From: Lonicera japonica
Taxonomy: Eukaryota; Streptophyta; Magnoliopsida; Dipsacales; Caprifoliaceae
Direction of reading: 5' to 3'
NCBI GenBank assembly: GCA_021464415.1
Contig: CM038466.1
Coordinates: forward strand, 31,774,833-31,838,832
Length of the DNA stretch: 64,000 nt
Shown here: positions 13,252-35,410 of the stretch, one piece after another
Position numbering within the stretch: the first letter of the stretch is position 1
Layout of the letters: the number at the start of each line of letters is the position of its first letter
Notes under the pieces: generated by a model
Told to the model about the DNA's origin: nothing
The model's database searches: none
The model's input: only the letters and a program-made list of their open reading frames with translations
Position numbers and translations under genes: made by a program

Positions 13252-14771
13252 TGTTGACCTTGAAGATCTTAATCTTATTTTGATAATAACAATAAATCAA
13301 TCATGTGTAATTTAACATGTTCTTGATTTAAGATTATAGATTTCTTATTTAAAAAAATCAAGAATAACATGATTGCTCAAAGGAAGATTGACAAGGATCA
13401 TTCAATCAATATTCGATCAAGTCAACAAAGCAATGGACTAGCAAGAAGATCAAACTCATCACAATGCTAATCCATAAAGCACAAAAGATCAAGGATCATA
13501 TGCCAAAACTTCAAGGGAAAAGCTTCAAATGAAGAATCAATTTGAAGAAACAAATCGAAGCATTCAAAGACTCACATATTCGGTAATTGAGCGTTTGCTT
13601 AGAATTAATGTAAAGTTTCTTAATTGATTGATTATATAGCTCATACATATTGTTGCATCATTCTTAGATTGATCAAAATCAGTTTGAATCAAAATTTCTT
13701 TCAAAACATCATTCTTGCAAAAACCGGTTTTGAAATAAATTCATATTAAATTCAAGTGATCATATTTTGAGTTTTTCCGAAAATAGGTGTCTTAGGAACT
13801 TATTTTTAAGGTCCCCAAAGCATTAGAATTGATTTCAAACTTTAAATGCAAAAGTGCAAAAATTGGGATTTTTGGCCTGTTGGATAATCAAGTCCATCAG
13901 TCGACTAAGAAGCTTTGCTCAGTCGACTAAGGAGCTTTGCTCAGTCGACTGATAGCCCAGAATATAGCCGTTGAATTTTTGATTTTTTACCATTTTTTGT
14001 ACCAAACTTCTACCAAACCTCACAAACGGCTATATCATTTTTGTGACTATATATACACTATTTAAGACACATTTTGACTACCTTGAATCACTCTTATACT
14101 CTCTACTTCATCTATCTTCAATATCTAAAGATTCAAGTTATTTTTGATCAATCATTAATCATTTGAGCTATATCATCTTGATCACTCTAGTGTGAGCTTC
14201 AAATTGTATTCTTTACACACTTTAGAGGGTTACTGTAAAATGGTGTGAATCACCAAACAAGTAAAATTCATTGTGAGAGGTAAATCTCATAAGAAAAATA
14301 AGAAGGTAAATTCTTGTTTAGTTTTTGTGAAAGGTAAATTTCACAAGGTTAGCAAGAGGGTATCTTGTGAGAGTATTGTGGTATAGCAATACTTGTAGAG
14401 TGTGTGAGACAACAACACTTGTAGAGGTTTGATCTTCACCCAGAAAGAGATTGATTTTAGTGAAAATTCTCGGAGAACTAACCGAGCACTGATTATGGTT
14501 TGGTAAACCAAAATCGTGTGGACAAAAAGTCTTAGACTTCAAATCGGTTCAATCTTTCTTACTCAATCTCTTTATTATTGATTGTTTTGCTATTGTTTAA
14601 TTGATTGCTCTTGGGATTGTTTATTTAATTGTTTATGTGCTTGCATTCCTTGATATTTTGGTTTAGTAAATTTGTGTTACTTAAATATTTTTAGAAAAGT
14701 TTTTAAATTTCGCATTAAAGTTTTTAAACCCTATTCACCCCCCCTCCTCTAGGGTTGAAATCTGACCAACA
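13252..14771 (+). mobile_element. Solo LTR, copia-type, 1520 bp
   Basis: It begins TGTTGACCTTGAAG and ends CTCTAGGGTTGAAATC...CCAACA, with TG...CA termini and ATATA on both sides (13247-13251 and 14772-14776). The flank is TA-rich, so the duplication is only moderately informative. Orientation is set by homology to the LTRs at 56591-60928, where a polypurine tract adjoins the TGTTGACC end. A TATA-like CTATATATACACTA lies near 14046. CAGTCGACT occurs three times at exact 22-bp spacing (13898, 13920, 13942). No internal domain follows on either side. Confidence 0.82.
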
Positions 14772-15002
14772 ATATATATATGTGAACCCAAATTTATATA
14801 TTTATATATATATCATGTTAACATATATTCTTTGGGCACATGTTACGCACTTACTGACTTACATTGGGAAAGAATAAACTTTCAACATGTATTAAATATG
14901 ACACATATTCGTTTTATGATTTTTTTCTATTTATAGTAGTTTTAGACCACCTGTTATTTGTATTTTCCTACCGACTGGGCATGCAGACCACCTATGTCCA
15001 AT

Positions 15003-15039
<37 letters not shown>

Positions 15040-15084
15040 ATATGTCTATTTTTTTTGTTCTTATGATGATCTATTTTGAGAACC

Positions 15085-15452
15085 ATTTTTTTTGTTCTTA
15101 AATGCGGACTAATTATTTTGAGGGGGTAAATGGATGATTTTTTTTATGAAACTTTGTGAAGATGATCTATATGATTATTAGATCATCTCTACCAAATTTC
15201 ATCAAAAAATTCAACCGGAAAGTGGGTTAGCTAAACATCTTAAATTTTATCGGTCAGAAACGTACATATATATCAATTTTTTAGTTAATAGACTTCCCGA
15301 TTAAATTTTTTGATGAAATTTGATAGAGGTGATCAATAATGGAGATCATCTTCACTAAGTTTCATAAAAAAATTCATCCAATTACCCTTTCAAAATGATT
15401 GGTCCGCATTTAATGATAAAAAAATAGTGGTCCTCTTTAGATCCTTCCACAT
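15085..15452. mobile_element. Foldback MITE, family F1
   Basis: A near-palindrome: the left arm carries TTAAATGCGGACTAATTATT, GAAGATGATCT and AAATTTCATCAAAAAATTCA, and the right arm repeats them in inverse (ATTGGTCCGCATTTAATG). The central loop includes TAAATTTTATCGGTCAGAAA. It is flanked by long (TA)n tracts at about 15003-15038 and 15451-15471. Other F1 copies are near 35020-35410 and 36165-36510, with a partial one at 20850-21020. Confidence 0.75.
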
Positions 15453-15473
15453 ATATATATATATATATATATC

Positions 15474-15883
15474 AGAGCATTTCCCATAAGGACCTTAAGT
15501 TAAGGTCCTTATTTACGGACTTGCCCTTTTGGCACGCTTTTCGATGGAATTTTTTGATGAAATTTTGTGGGGATGTTATTCATCGTGTGTAGAACATTTC
15601 CACCAAATTTTATCAAAAAATTCAACCGGGAAGCGGGTTAACTATATGATTGAAAAATATTGGACATATATATATATCTATTTTTGGACCATAATTTTTC
15701 AATCCTATAGTTAACCCACTTTCCGGTTGAATTGTTTGATGAAATTTGGTGGATATGTTCTACACACGATGAAGAACATCCCCACCAAATTTCATCAAAA
15801 AAGTTGTCCTCTTTAGATCATGCCAAAAGGGCCAAATCCGTAAATAAGGACCTTAAGTTAAGGTCCTTACTTGAAATTTTTCC
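15474..15883. mobile_element. Foldback MITE, family F2
   Basis: It starts CAGAGCATTTCCCATAAGG and is a long inverted repeat whose outer parts are themselves palindromic (AAGGACCTTAAGTTAAGGTC on both sides). The inner arms share GATGAAATTTGGTGG and GATGTTCTACACACGATGAA with F1-type elements. (TA)n flanks it on both sides. A second copy is at 21043-21373 in PRMT1 intron 7. Confidence 0.75.
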
Positions 15884-16205
15884 TATATATATATATCAAT
15901 GTATTTCAATCCTGTAGTTAACCCACTTCCTAGTTGATTTTGTTGACGAATTTTAGTGGAGATAATATACACATCATATAGATAATTTCCACCAAAATTC
16001 TTCAAAAAAATTCATCCTAAAAGTGGGTTAAAATTCCCAGTGCATACCATAAAATCCGCATAGGAACTAGACCATGTATATATAAATGTACATTGAAACA
16101 AAACTCATTTAATTAATACACTTAAGTGTTCTATATGTTCTTCCAAATTCTATTGCTTGTTTCTCTTCTTAGGCTAATTTTCTTCCTTTTTTTTCAATTA
16201 ACTTA

Positions 16206-16506
16206 GGTCTCGTTTGGTTACATAAATTATCTCATTTATAATTATTTCATTGTAAATTAACAAATTGTAAACTTTTTCATTTTAAGAAAATTTTGTGCGG
16301 TGTGATTTTTTCATCTTGATTGTTATAAGTTATGAAATTTCAACTATGTCTCTTCGTTTTTTTATTTAATTTCCTAGGTATTAACATAAGTTTATGACTT
16401 AATATACTAATTAATTTTTGCAATAAAATGCTCAAATTAGATCATTCACAAACTAAGCAATTTTAAATTATCTAATTTATAAATTGGAGGACAACCAAAC
16501 ATACTC
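16206..16506. mobile_element. Tourist/PIF-Harbinger-like MITE, 301 bp
   Basis: Ends are GGTCTCGTTTGGTT on the left and, reverse-complemented, GAGTATGTTTGGTT on the right, flanked by TTA on both sides (16203-16205 and 16507-16509), the 3-bp target duplication of PIF/Harbinger MITEs. The interior is AT-rich and non-coding. Confidence 0.75.
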
Positions 16507-17128
16507 TTAGTCAATGACCAAAAAACTCATCAATTCGTTTGATTTTACGGATGATTTGGACGAAAGGGCCATTAGTGCGCAATTTAAATAGTTTAAGGGC
16601 TCAATTGATACAAAATCAAATTTAAGGGCTTAATTGAAATTTATGACATAGTTTAAGAGCTTTTGGTGTCATTTACTAAAAGTATAATAATAAAAACCAT
16701 TTCATTTAGTAACAAAGAAGGAAAATGAAAAAGATTACAAAGTCATTTTTCATTCTTTCTTTCTATTCCATTTCATTTTTCATTTTTAATCAAATACTCT
16801 TTTGTATAAAATAATTTCATAAAAGTTGCAGTTCTTACCCAGAAAAAATAATTTCAACTTGTTGCCTCCTATCAAGTAAAGTTAAAAGGGGAATCTATCA
16901 TCAATAGGATTAGGCTATAAGTATGATATAATTAATACATGTGAGCCAAGGATACACCAGTGCAATGGCCAATAACATAATACTATTAATCTTAAATTAA
17001 TAATCTCAATTAGGGAGGGTATTTGATGTAAAAAAATCCACCTTAGGTACCACACATACAATTTATCTCACCAAGAAATTTAGAACTCCCAAATCTCCAT
17101 GCACAACCAGAAAACCACCCACCCCCAC

Positions 17129-17450
17129 TAGGGGCGTGGCCACCCTTGATATTGTGGAGTCTAGTGATCTCATTTAATTTTTAAAATATATGTATAAATA
17201 TGGCATATTTGATAAATTTGAGTTGGTGTGTATTATTGATACCACTTAAATTTTGAAAAATAATTAATAGTGAGGTCAAATTATATATAAAAAAAAAAGT
17301 ACGTAGCCTAATCACAATTTTCATGCCAAACTCTCCAAAAAATGTCATATCCCAAATACATTTTGAATTATACAAATGTATTTATAGTTGCTATTGAGTT
17401 GTGATGTTTTGAACCGACCCCAATGAACAAATTTCCTGAATGCACCACTG
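17129..17450. mobile_element. hAT-type MITE, 322 bp, perfect 8-bp target duplication
   Basis: ACCCCCAC flanks both sides (17121-17128 and 17451-17458). The termini are TAGGGGCGTGG and, reverse-complemented, CAGTGGTGCATTCAGG, which pair imperfectly. An 8-bp target duplication is diagnostic of the hAT superfamily. The interior is AT-rich and non-coding. Confidence 0.8.
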
Positions 17451-17910
17451 ACCCCCACACCCAACTCATCACAACCACATAACCACCATCACAATCATCA
17501 CATAGCCATCATACTAGTAATAGAATGTGAATATAACATGAAAAATACCTTAAATTGACTTGTTGCTGCTGGGGGTTGACACTTTTGAAAGATTAGACCA
17601 CTGGGCTTTGCAAATTGAAACACACCAAATTAAACCAGTGATTAGATATTGTATCAAAGAAAATATCTATTACTCAGAACACTATATTACTCCAAAAAGA
17701 AAATGGGAAAAAGGAAAAAATATAAATAAAGCTTTAACTTTTATCACTTATAAGGAGAAAAAAATAGAATGGTCTTCTATGAAATAAATTCATAAGAAAT
17801 TATAGATTTTAATTAGACTTGAGAGTTCAGGAATAACTACATAATTACATTGGGAATTGTCCTTAACATTAATAACTACCGAATTACATTACAAATAATA
17901 TTAATAAAGT

Positions 17911-18480
17911 TTATTGTTGCATAGTCCTCATTGAACAAGTGTGTCGGGAATGTCCCTCCTGTCTGCAAATACCGCAATTGTTGCTTCGCTAACGATTGCT
18001 TGTGTCCATCTCGTTGTGAATATGTCTACTTTTTTCTTGTAACAACCTCGAATAAGGATCAAAACATGTGGTGTATCTTGGGCCAGTAGTCTTGGTGCAA
18101 CTCAGGATGAAGCTGAGGAGTCCAGTTGTGCACATGTCTCTAGACTATAATATGGATCAATTGCATTGATGGGATTTAGCTTTAAAAGCGCATATGCCAC
18201 AAGGACATGAGAACAGAAGTGTGCTTGTGTGTGCTCTAATGTTTAGCATGTGATCGTTACTTTTCCATGTTTTCACATCCGCTTTCACATCCGCTTTCCT
18301 TTCTGCAATGTCAAACTTAACAATCCGAAAGTCTAATTATGTATTGTTATTAATAGCCAAGTCAAAATGATTCATGATATTTTGCATCAACGCATTGACC
18401 GCTCTATGAGTTGGACCTCAATGAGTGTTACGAGTTTGGACCTCACCCACTACTTAAATGTATTGATACCACATCATTTG
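17911..18480 (-). pseudogene. Decayed MULE transposase, C-terminal part
   Basis: Read on the minus strand across several frames, fragments match the end of plant Mutator-like transposases. First RAVNALMQNIMNHFDLAI near 18400-18340, then a SWIM-type CSHVLVAYALLKLNP followed by AIDPYYSLETCAQ near 18215-18130. Last comes a CCHC zinc knuckle CGICRQEGHSRHTC at 17986-17935 and a stop at 17913-17911. Frame changes and stops separate the blocks, and the catalytic DDE region is not visible. There are no clear TIRs nearby, so the parent element cannot be bounded. Family knowledge: SWIM plus zinc knuckle at the C-terminus is the usual MULE architecture. Confidence 0.7.
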
Positions 18481-19995
18481 AATCTTATTTTCAGTTCCTG
18501 ATATGATTCCTTCTAGAATCTCTCTTCACTTTTATGTATGTAATTGATGCGAATAGTCAATCATATTCATAAAATTTCACCCAAACATCGTCTACAGTCA
18601 GTTTTAAAAATGGAAAAATAGTATTGCTTTCTTTGGGACACCCAACACCCCTTGCGATTTTGACTGTTTCCGCAACTGAAATATTTGAACAATGGTAGCC
18701 CCACTCCTTAATGGAGTGTTTTGGTTGTCCCAAAAACCCAAAACCCGAACTGGGCCTGAATCTTTATTAGTGCATCATTGTTGTCAAAAGAAAAAACATG
18801 AGGGAAAAAACGAACGGACCCCCCCCCCCCCCCCCCAACAAATCACTTCGCTTTTTGATACATCACGAATTGGTTGGTTTGCTGCTTATACAAAATGATT
18901 TGTTCCTACTTTCAGTTTCTGCAAGCATAGAGGGAGTTGTTGCAGAAAATAGATACCATCAATCAGTTTGTGTGGCAATTACACAAGTTTTAAATCCAAC
19001 CAAAATTTTCTGTTAGTATTGTTAATATTTTGTATTTTGGCCCTAATTTTGGGTTTTCTGTTTTTGTTAGAAAAATTTTCGTGTAATTCGATTCTGAACC
19101 GTCAGTTAAATTTGAAGAGGGGTAGTTTCTGGAGTAATGCGAATCAAAGACACCCCATAACTTGCACTAACTTGGCATTAGCGTAACTTAGAAACAAATG
19201 CTGCCGCAGTTAATAGTCTGAACTTTCTTTTAGGGGGTCTCAAATGTCAGTCTTCATTACTAAAATAAAAATACAAACTTACGGGACATTTACATTGAGA
19301 AAATATTTCAGTATTGACTAACAATTTGACTTTCAAACAACGAACAACGTACAGCAATGGGGCAACAATTATGGTACAATACTCCTCAAAGCAAAGTGAA
19401 TTTTAATCGTGGTTAAATGTCGCACTCCCTCCGTTTCAAATTAGAAGTCTACTCTCGTTTGTAATTTACTAAGGAAACATATACGATCCCTGTCAGAATG
19501 GCCAGTCATAGTCGGTAAATGTTGACGATGATTTTGGTCACCTGGAGTTATTGAATGTGAATGACGAATGGAGTGTTAACGTTGGCAGGTTTGATTTGGA
19601 TCAATGTTTCTTAATTAAAGTGTTCGTTCAAACTGGAAATCTTAAAGCAAAGGTTAATTTAGAGTAAGTCCTTTTACATTTTTTGGGTCCCCTGTACGTA
19701 AGACTTTCCTCAACATGCACATCATAAACATGAATACAGGGGATTGAATTAAAGAAAATTGATCATTACATCACAATCGTCATTTGAATAAATTTGACAC
19801 AATCAGTTGGCCACCGTTACAAATGGAGGAAAAAGAACCCAGAACCAATAGCAGTTGAATGAAGCAATATGGGATACACTTTTTCATAAACAAAAGCAGT
19901 TCTCCAAACAAGCGGTAGCCAAGTACCAATTTCTGGTACCTTAAATATTAGCACAAATGCAAGAACGCGTAAAAAAAAAAGAGAAAGAAAGAGGA
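18481..19995. other. Intergenic between MULE remnant and PRMT1 3' end
   Basis: No gene seen. It contains a run of about 17 C near 18820-18836 and probably the PRMT1 3' UTR at its right end; no confident polyadenylation signal was located. Confidence 0.5.
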
Positions 19996-29980
<9,985 letters not shown>

Positions 29981-30070
29981 TCTTTTTTAGGGTTTTAGAA
30001 AGGGGAGGCGGGTGAGAGAGCTTCTAGGGTTTTGGAGGCTGTCCCTCTCTCTTTGCTCCAGAGGTTTTAA
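29981..30070 (-). promoter_or_regulatory. PRMT1 leader with two telo-box motifs
   Basis: On the gene's strand AAACCCTA occurs at 29995-29988 and 30032-30025, within about 55 nt of the ATG, in a CT-rich leader with CTCTCTC runs. Telo-boxes near the start site are common in plant genes tied to translation and cell growth. No TATA box is evident. Nothing else is recognised up to the MULE target site at 30362. Confidence 0.45.
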
Positions 30071-30642
30071 AGGAACAACGTTACCAGAAGGAAAAGTTTT
30101 AGAACTTTTAATTCTGAAGTTTGGCATCAAATGTTTTTCTTTAATTCAACTTTGGTACTTTAAAGTTTTTGATGAAATATCTACTTAACCGTTACAACTC
30201 ATGTCAAGGGGGCAATTATTTAACCCTCCACCCCATTTTGTCACTGGCACAACTCTCCCTATGTAATTTGATAAAAAAAAATACATTTCAACATTGTACT
30301 TTTTGGAATTTATTGACTTAACCTCCTGCGCTAATAGTTATATTTGAGAAAATCTCTAAAATAATTTTTATTAGACTTAACACCTTAAATCTTGATGCCG
30401 TCCGTTTTTCGTCAAAATTCATTTTTTTTGGACGATTATGCCCTTATGTTTGTTTAACCCCCGGTTAACCCCAAATTAATAGTTATGCATCGTCATACTC
30501 CTCCCTCTCCAACTTTGAGCGCAAAACCTCCCTCCCTCGGCTACAAAACCTCCATTGAAAACACTTTGAAGCTTAGATCGAAGTCGAAAATCAGTGTAAG
30601 AAGAGTGATTGAAGGCGCTGGTGTACCGACGTAAACTCAACA

Positions 30643-32699
30643 ATGAGTTCTTCGACTGCTAATCTTACAATGCGCGAAATATTGTGAGTATTACAGTGTG
30701 CACCTTTTGTCTTCCACTGATGATTTATGGCTAATATGATCATATTTGTCAATGGATGTTTGTGTTATGGTTGACATTCACGTTTTATTTGGTTATTAGT
30801 TAACTCTAGTTTCATATGTATGTCTACTTAATATTATTATTTTCTTCTTTTACTATTTAACAGTGCTTCTATAAAATGGAAGATTTACCCAATCCAACAT
30901 GTTGTTCTACATTTTTATGGTACTTGGGATCATAAAAATGTTGTGAATGGTCATTCAAAAGTTAGTGATTACATTGGTGGCGAGGTTCTTCAGATAGAGA
31001 GATTAAATGGGGATTGTTTGTGTTTCTATGGGCTAGTACATGTAATTAATGAGACCATCAATGGCTATAAGGCAAATGTAAATTATAAGTTTTTCATGGT
31101 ACTGCCCCCGGAGTACATTCTAGATGGGGTGAGGATGACTATTGAAAACGGTGAGAATGTGTTTTTATGACAGTTATGTAGAAGATGATATAATGCTTCA
31201 TTTGTTTATTGATTGTTGTACAGTATGATGAGCCGCTTAGTGTAGACAAAGTTCCAATGCCACCATCACCACCACAACCACCATCACCACATACCTTAAT
31301 GGAAACATATCATGTGCAAACTCTTCTACAAGCAGAATCTAGTAAGGCAAGAAGTAAAAGGTATAAAAAAACATGCCAGGAATAGGGTACAAATTATAGA
31401 GGACTATATCCCATCGGAATATCTAGATGAACTGCCTCTAATGCCACAGCCTATGGATGTGGATAGGCAAACAGACGTTAGAGGATCTTAGTTGGGGAGT
31501 TGCTAGGGCCTACATGATGGCTGCTCACAATAAGTTCATGGAGGAACTTCAAAGCAAAGATTCAAGTGCCCATGAACACTTGCTGAGACAAAATGTACTA
31601 TCATAGTGTATGGCTTACTTTGATGAGATTTTATGTTCTGAGCATATAACTAACAACTTCTCTGAATCATTCAACAATTGGATCATACCATTAAGGGACA
31701 AAATATTATCTGTTTTTATTGAGAAGTTCCATAAGATGGTTATGACTTTAATGTACACCAGAAGCATGAAAGCAAGCACAATGCATATGGACCAACATGA
31801 TTGGTGCCTAGGGTTATGGATGTCATTAATAAAATGAGAGAAGATGTTCGAAATTACATTGTTCACCCTTTAAGCTTGCATGAATACAGTATTGAAGGGG
31901 TGTATAATCAAAGTTGGACTGTGAACCTAACATTAAAGACTTGTGAGTGTATGAAATGGTTGATAACAGGAATCACTTGCATTCTTGCTATTTGTTGTAT
32001 TGAACAGAGAATATTGAATTGGGTAGAGTAAGTACATATACTTTACCATTAATTATCTCATACTTCTAACATTTTATAAGATTCATAACTATAGCTTGCA
32101 TTTATGTAGGTACTGTTCACACTATATAACAGTGAAAAGGTATGCCAAGACCTATACAAAATCAGTGACACATTTACCAAACCACAAATTGTCGGCTGAA
32201 ATAAGTATAAAATTTATTCCTACTATTTTATCATAATAAGTCATTTTAAAGTGAGTATAATCATTCATGTTTTATGTAATCAAACTTGTAGGTACTATTT
32301 GAGGTTAAAATTTCATTCATATATGGGCCACCTGGTAGGCCTGCAAACAATAAGAAAAAGGGGTTTAATGAAGGTAAATCAAGGACACAAAGAAAGTGCA
32401 AGAAGTGTGGATTACTGGGGCACAACATAAGGACATGTAAAGGGCCTCCAAGGGATGAGCAAACAGGTGGCAATGCAAGTGCCCAACCACCTCCACATAG
32501 ATCAAAAGGAGGAAGGCCTAAAGGTCCCAGGAATAAAGCAACCAGTAGATGTGCCATAACCCAAGGATCTGAGGGTGGCAGAGCAGCTAGGCGAGGAAGA
32601 GGGCAGCACAGTAGCCAACCTATAAGCCAAGACATTGGAATTGCACAAGGAAGTGGTGAAGACAATAGCCAACCAATTGGCCAAGATAGAGTAGCATAA
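30643..32699 (+). pseudogene. MULE (MuDR-type) transposase, central deletion
   Basis: A first short exon-like frame starts at 30643 (MSSSTANLTMREIL, then a GTGAGT donor). A block at about 30866-31167 (IQHVVLHFYGTWDHKN, then GGEVLQIERLNGD) resembles the N-terminal domain of plant MuDR transposases. Later blocks are NNFSESFNNWIIPLRDK (near 31650), a SWIM-like CECMKWLITGITC (near 31950), the CCHC knuckle CKKCGLLGHNIRTC (32397-32438) and a basic GGRPKGPRNK tail to the stop at 32697-32699. Frames change and stops intervene near 31167, 31373 and 31490. The region that should hold the DDE catalytic core is essentially absent, and the last SWIM His is replaced, so it cannot encode an active enzyme. 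Confidence 0.85.
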
Positions 32700-33312
32700 T
32701 GCTTTTGTAGAAATTACAGTGTTCAGTAGTTTTTTTTTTGCAATTGTGATGATGGTAGTTTGTGTAATTTTTTATAAAGTTTGTGAACTTAATATTTTTG
32801 TGAAGTTATGGTTATATGTTATATGATAAAAGCATCACAAATGTAAGCACTCAACATGAATGGAATAAAATATAATGAAGTTTGTTTCTCTTTATTCCTT
32901 GGTCACAGTTACATTAGTAGCAAAATTGTTACAAAATGCATCCAATAAGACATTTACATTAATGATAACTTCTTTCATCTTTTTCTGCATAACTACTTAT
33001 CTTAACCACTTGAAACGACCATACACATTACATTTCAGATACTTCATTCCTTTGTTATGTGCCACATTTATTGTCCTAAGAACCATTGTACCATTGCAAT
33101 GGTTCAGTGTGCATTGATAGTCTAACCAAGAGCAAAAATTTGACTTGAAACCACCATTGGAGATGGCCTTAATATTATGTGCATTCCTTCTTTTTTTATA
33201 AATGGAAGTTGTTGGTGTCAAAATCTAGGAACAGATAATTGTTTTTGCGACCGACCAATCAATGCAATCAATGGTGAATTGGCAGAGGTAAAACCTTAAT
33301 AATGGATTGTAA

Positions 33313-33461
33313 CTGTGAACAGTAATTGTGAACAATATCGCCGTATACCTGTGAACAGACTTGTGAACACCTACCACTGTATTATGAACAGTAATTGTGA
33401 ACAGTGGCTGTGAACAGTACCACCGCGGGCTAGGGCTATCTGAACAGTGACTGTGAACAGT
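33313..33461. repeat. GTGAACAGT motif cluster, MULE subterminal region
   Basis: In about 150 bp the core GTGAACA(G) or TGAACAGT occurs around ten times, often paired as CTGTGAACAGT, irregularly spaced and in one orientation. It lies just inside the right TIR. Confidence 0.8.
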
Positions 33462-34060
33462 ACGAACTATTAAGCAGAAACTGATTAAAAGCTGATGAAA
33501 ATGAATAGTAGCGAGACAATTTTTGTTCAAGGTAGGTTCCCCCGGTAGGGGCTTATGCTAGTCCGGCAGTACGTCCAAAAAAAAATGAATTTTGACGAAA
33601 AACGGACGGCGTCAGGATTTAGTTAAGTCTAATGATTTGTATTAGCTCAAAGGCAATCAATTTGGATGATAATACAAGCTACCAATCTCTCTCTCTCTCT
33701 CTTATCTATAATTTCCTTAATTCTATTTATAAGTATCTAGAATTAACCTAGGATTACATAATATTTCAACAAAATAAATAATAAATTGTGTAGGAGAAAG
33801 AGCGTATAGGATTGGTATTTTTTTGAGCTCTCATATGAAAAGAAGAGTATACAGACCAAATCTCAAAAATTGGCTTGTATTTATATTGCCAATGGTTTTA
33901 TATCTCTTAGGAGAGATGGATGGATATTGGGAAAATTTCACTCCAAAATAGAAGGAAGAGATGTTTTTTGGTGTGGTTTGAATGAATGAATGAGGGGGGT
34001 ATTTATAGGTATAAAAAATGAAGGCGCAAAAAGGTAAATTTGTGTAATGTAGACAAGTAT

Positions 34061-34262
34061 GATGTGTATGCTTAGGTCACATGTATTCTAGAATGTAGAT
34101 GATGTGTATGCTTAGGTGACATGTATTCTAGTAACACTGTATTATAGAACTATACATGATTTGTATGCTTAGGTCAGATGTATTCTAGAAATGTACATGA
34201 TGTGTATGCTTAGGTGGACATGTAATTCTAGAATTGTACATGATGTGTATGCTTAGGTACAT
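34061..34262. repeat. Minisatellite, five units of about 40-58 bp
   Basis: Units begin GATGTGTATGCTTAGG at 34061, 34101, 34159 (GATTTG variant), 34199 and 34242, and mostly continue with ACATGTATTCTAGAA. Non-coding. Confidence 0.85.
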
Positions 34263-35019
34263 AGGTAAAAATGGTATTTTACTGGAGGTAAAAATAAGAT
34301 TTTACTGGAGATAAAAGTATTGAATTACCTTTGTATGCCAATAATAAAATTATTATTTAACTCCATCAGAAGTCTATAAGAAAAAACTAAAATTTCAAAA
34401 ACTTACACGGATTGAAACCTCCTCTAACTTTATATAATAAAAATGTTAAAATCATAACTATGTAATATTTGAGACATGCAAAACACTAAAACAAAGTTCA
34501 TTTGAAAACAACGTGACAAAGATATTGGTGCAATTGACTGCTACTGGTTTTGACCCCTGGTGACAATAATTGTATGCCCATAGACTATTTCAATTTTTCG
34601 AATGGGAATTAATCCTACTATAATATATTATGCCCACATTTAATCTCAATTTTTCTCATGCAATAAGAGAGAATTAGGGGACTTAATATTTTTTTCTTTC
34701 ATTCATATTGATTTCAAAACAATGAGAGAAAATTAGATATTTAACAGTAGTGGTTTTTTCATAACTCTTTGCAATTATAATATATTTTGGGTTGTAAACT
34801 CTTATTATTGAAATAAAATAAATTTATTTTTTAACTAAAAAAATTAATATATTTATTTATAAAAGGGTACATTTTAAAACTTTACTCAAAGATATCAAAA
34901 TGGAACATAAACATTTCATAACCTACAAACCAGTTCTTATACAAACACTTATGTATATATATATATAAGGGCTGCAAATTGAAAAATAATGAGATACATA
35001 ATCATTTGTTATTAAATAT

Positions 35020-35410
35020 TATAATCTTAAGAAGACCAACTTTTTGGCCCTTAAATGCGGACCAATTATTTTGAGGGGGTAAATAAATGAATTTTTTTAT
35101 AAAATTTGGTGAAGATGATCTCTATGATTAATAGATTACCTCCACAAAATTTTATTGAAAAATTCAATCAGAAAAAGGGCTAACTAAAAAATTTATATAT
35201 GTGCGTTTTTTGCTGTTAAAATTTAAGATATTTAGCTAACCCGCTTCCCGGATGAATTTTTTTATAAAATTTGGTGGAGATGATCTATTAATCATAAAGA
35301 TCATTTTCAGCAAGTTTCATAAAAAAATTCATATGTTTACTTCCTCAAAATGATTGGTTCGCATTTAATGACCAAATAAATATTCCTATTTAGATCATTC
35401 TCCATATATA
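35020..35410. mobile_element. Foldback MITE F1 copy
   Basis: The left arm has CCTTAAATGCGGACCAATTA and the right arm, in inverse, ATTGGTTCGCATTTAATG. Inner arms have AAATTTGGTGAAGATGATCT. (TA)n lies on both outer sides (34963-34972; 35405-35422). Confidence 0.75.

Larger units (their letters stand above)
13072..16677. mobile_element. TIR element (MULE-like) with about 150-bp inverted ends, full of nested insertions
   Basis: The left end begins AGTAAATAACACTAGAAGCC and the right end, reverse-complemented, AGTAAATGACACCAAAAGC. The ends stay alignable for about 150 bp (13072-13220 versus about 16528-16677), through TGTATCAATTGAGCCCTTAAA and CCCTTTC(A/G)TCCAAATC. Long TIRs of this kind are typical of Mutator-like elements. 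No matching 9-bp flanks were seen. Nested between the ends are a solo LTR, two foldback MITEs and a Tourist-like MITE; what remains of the original interior has no coding remnant. Confidence 0.65.
30371..33632 (+). mobile_element. MULE, 3262 bp, with decayed transposase
   Basis: Left TIR TTAGACTTAACACCTTAAAT and right TIR (reverse-complement) TTAGACTTAACTAAATCCTG continue through GCCGTCCGTTTTTCGTCAAA and a poly-T into GGACG on both sides. The flanks TAATTTTTA (30362-30370) and TGATTTGTA (33633-33641) match at 7 of 9 positions, as expected for an aged 9-bp Mutator target duplication. Inside is a plus-strand transposase pseudogene. The right subterminal region (33313-33461) is dense in GTGAACAG motifs. 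A (CT)n repeat lies just outside, near 33690-33702. Confidence 0.88.

Noticed and set aside
32261..32665. 134-codon minus-strand frame rich in Pro/Leu/Ser
   Set aside because: It is antisense to the MULE transposase C-terminus (zinc knuckle and basic tail) read on the plus strand.
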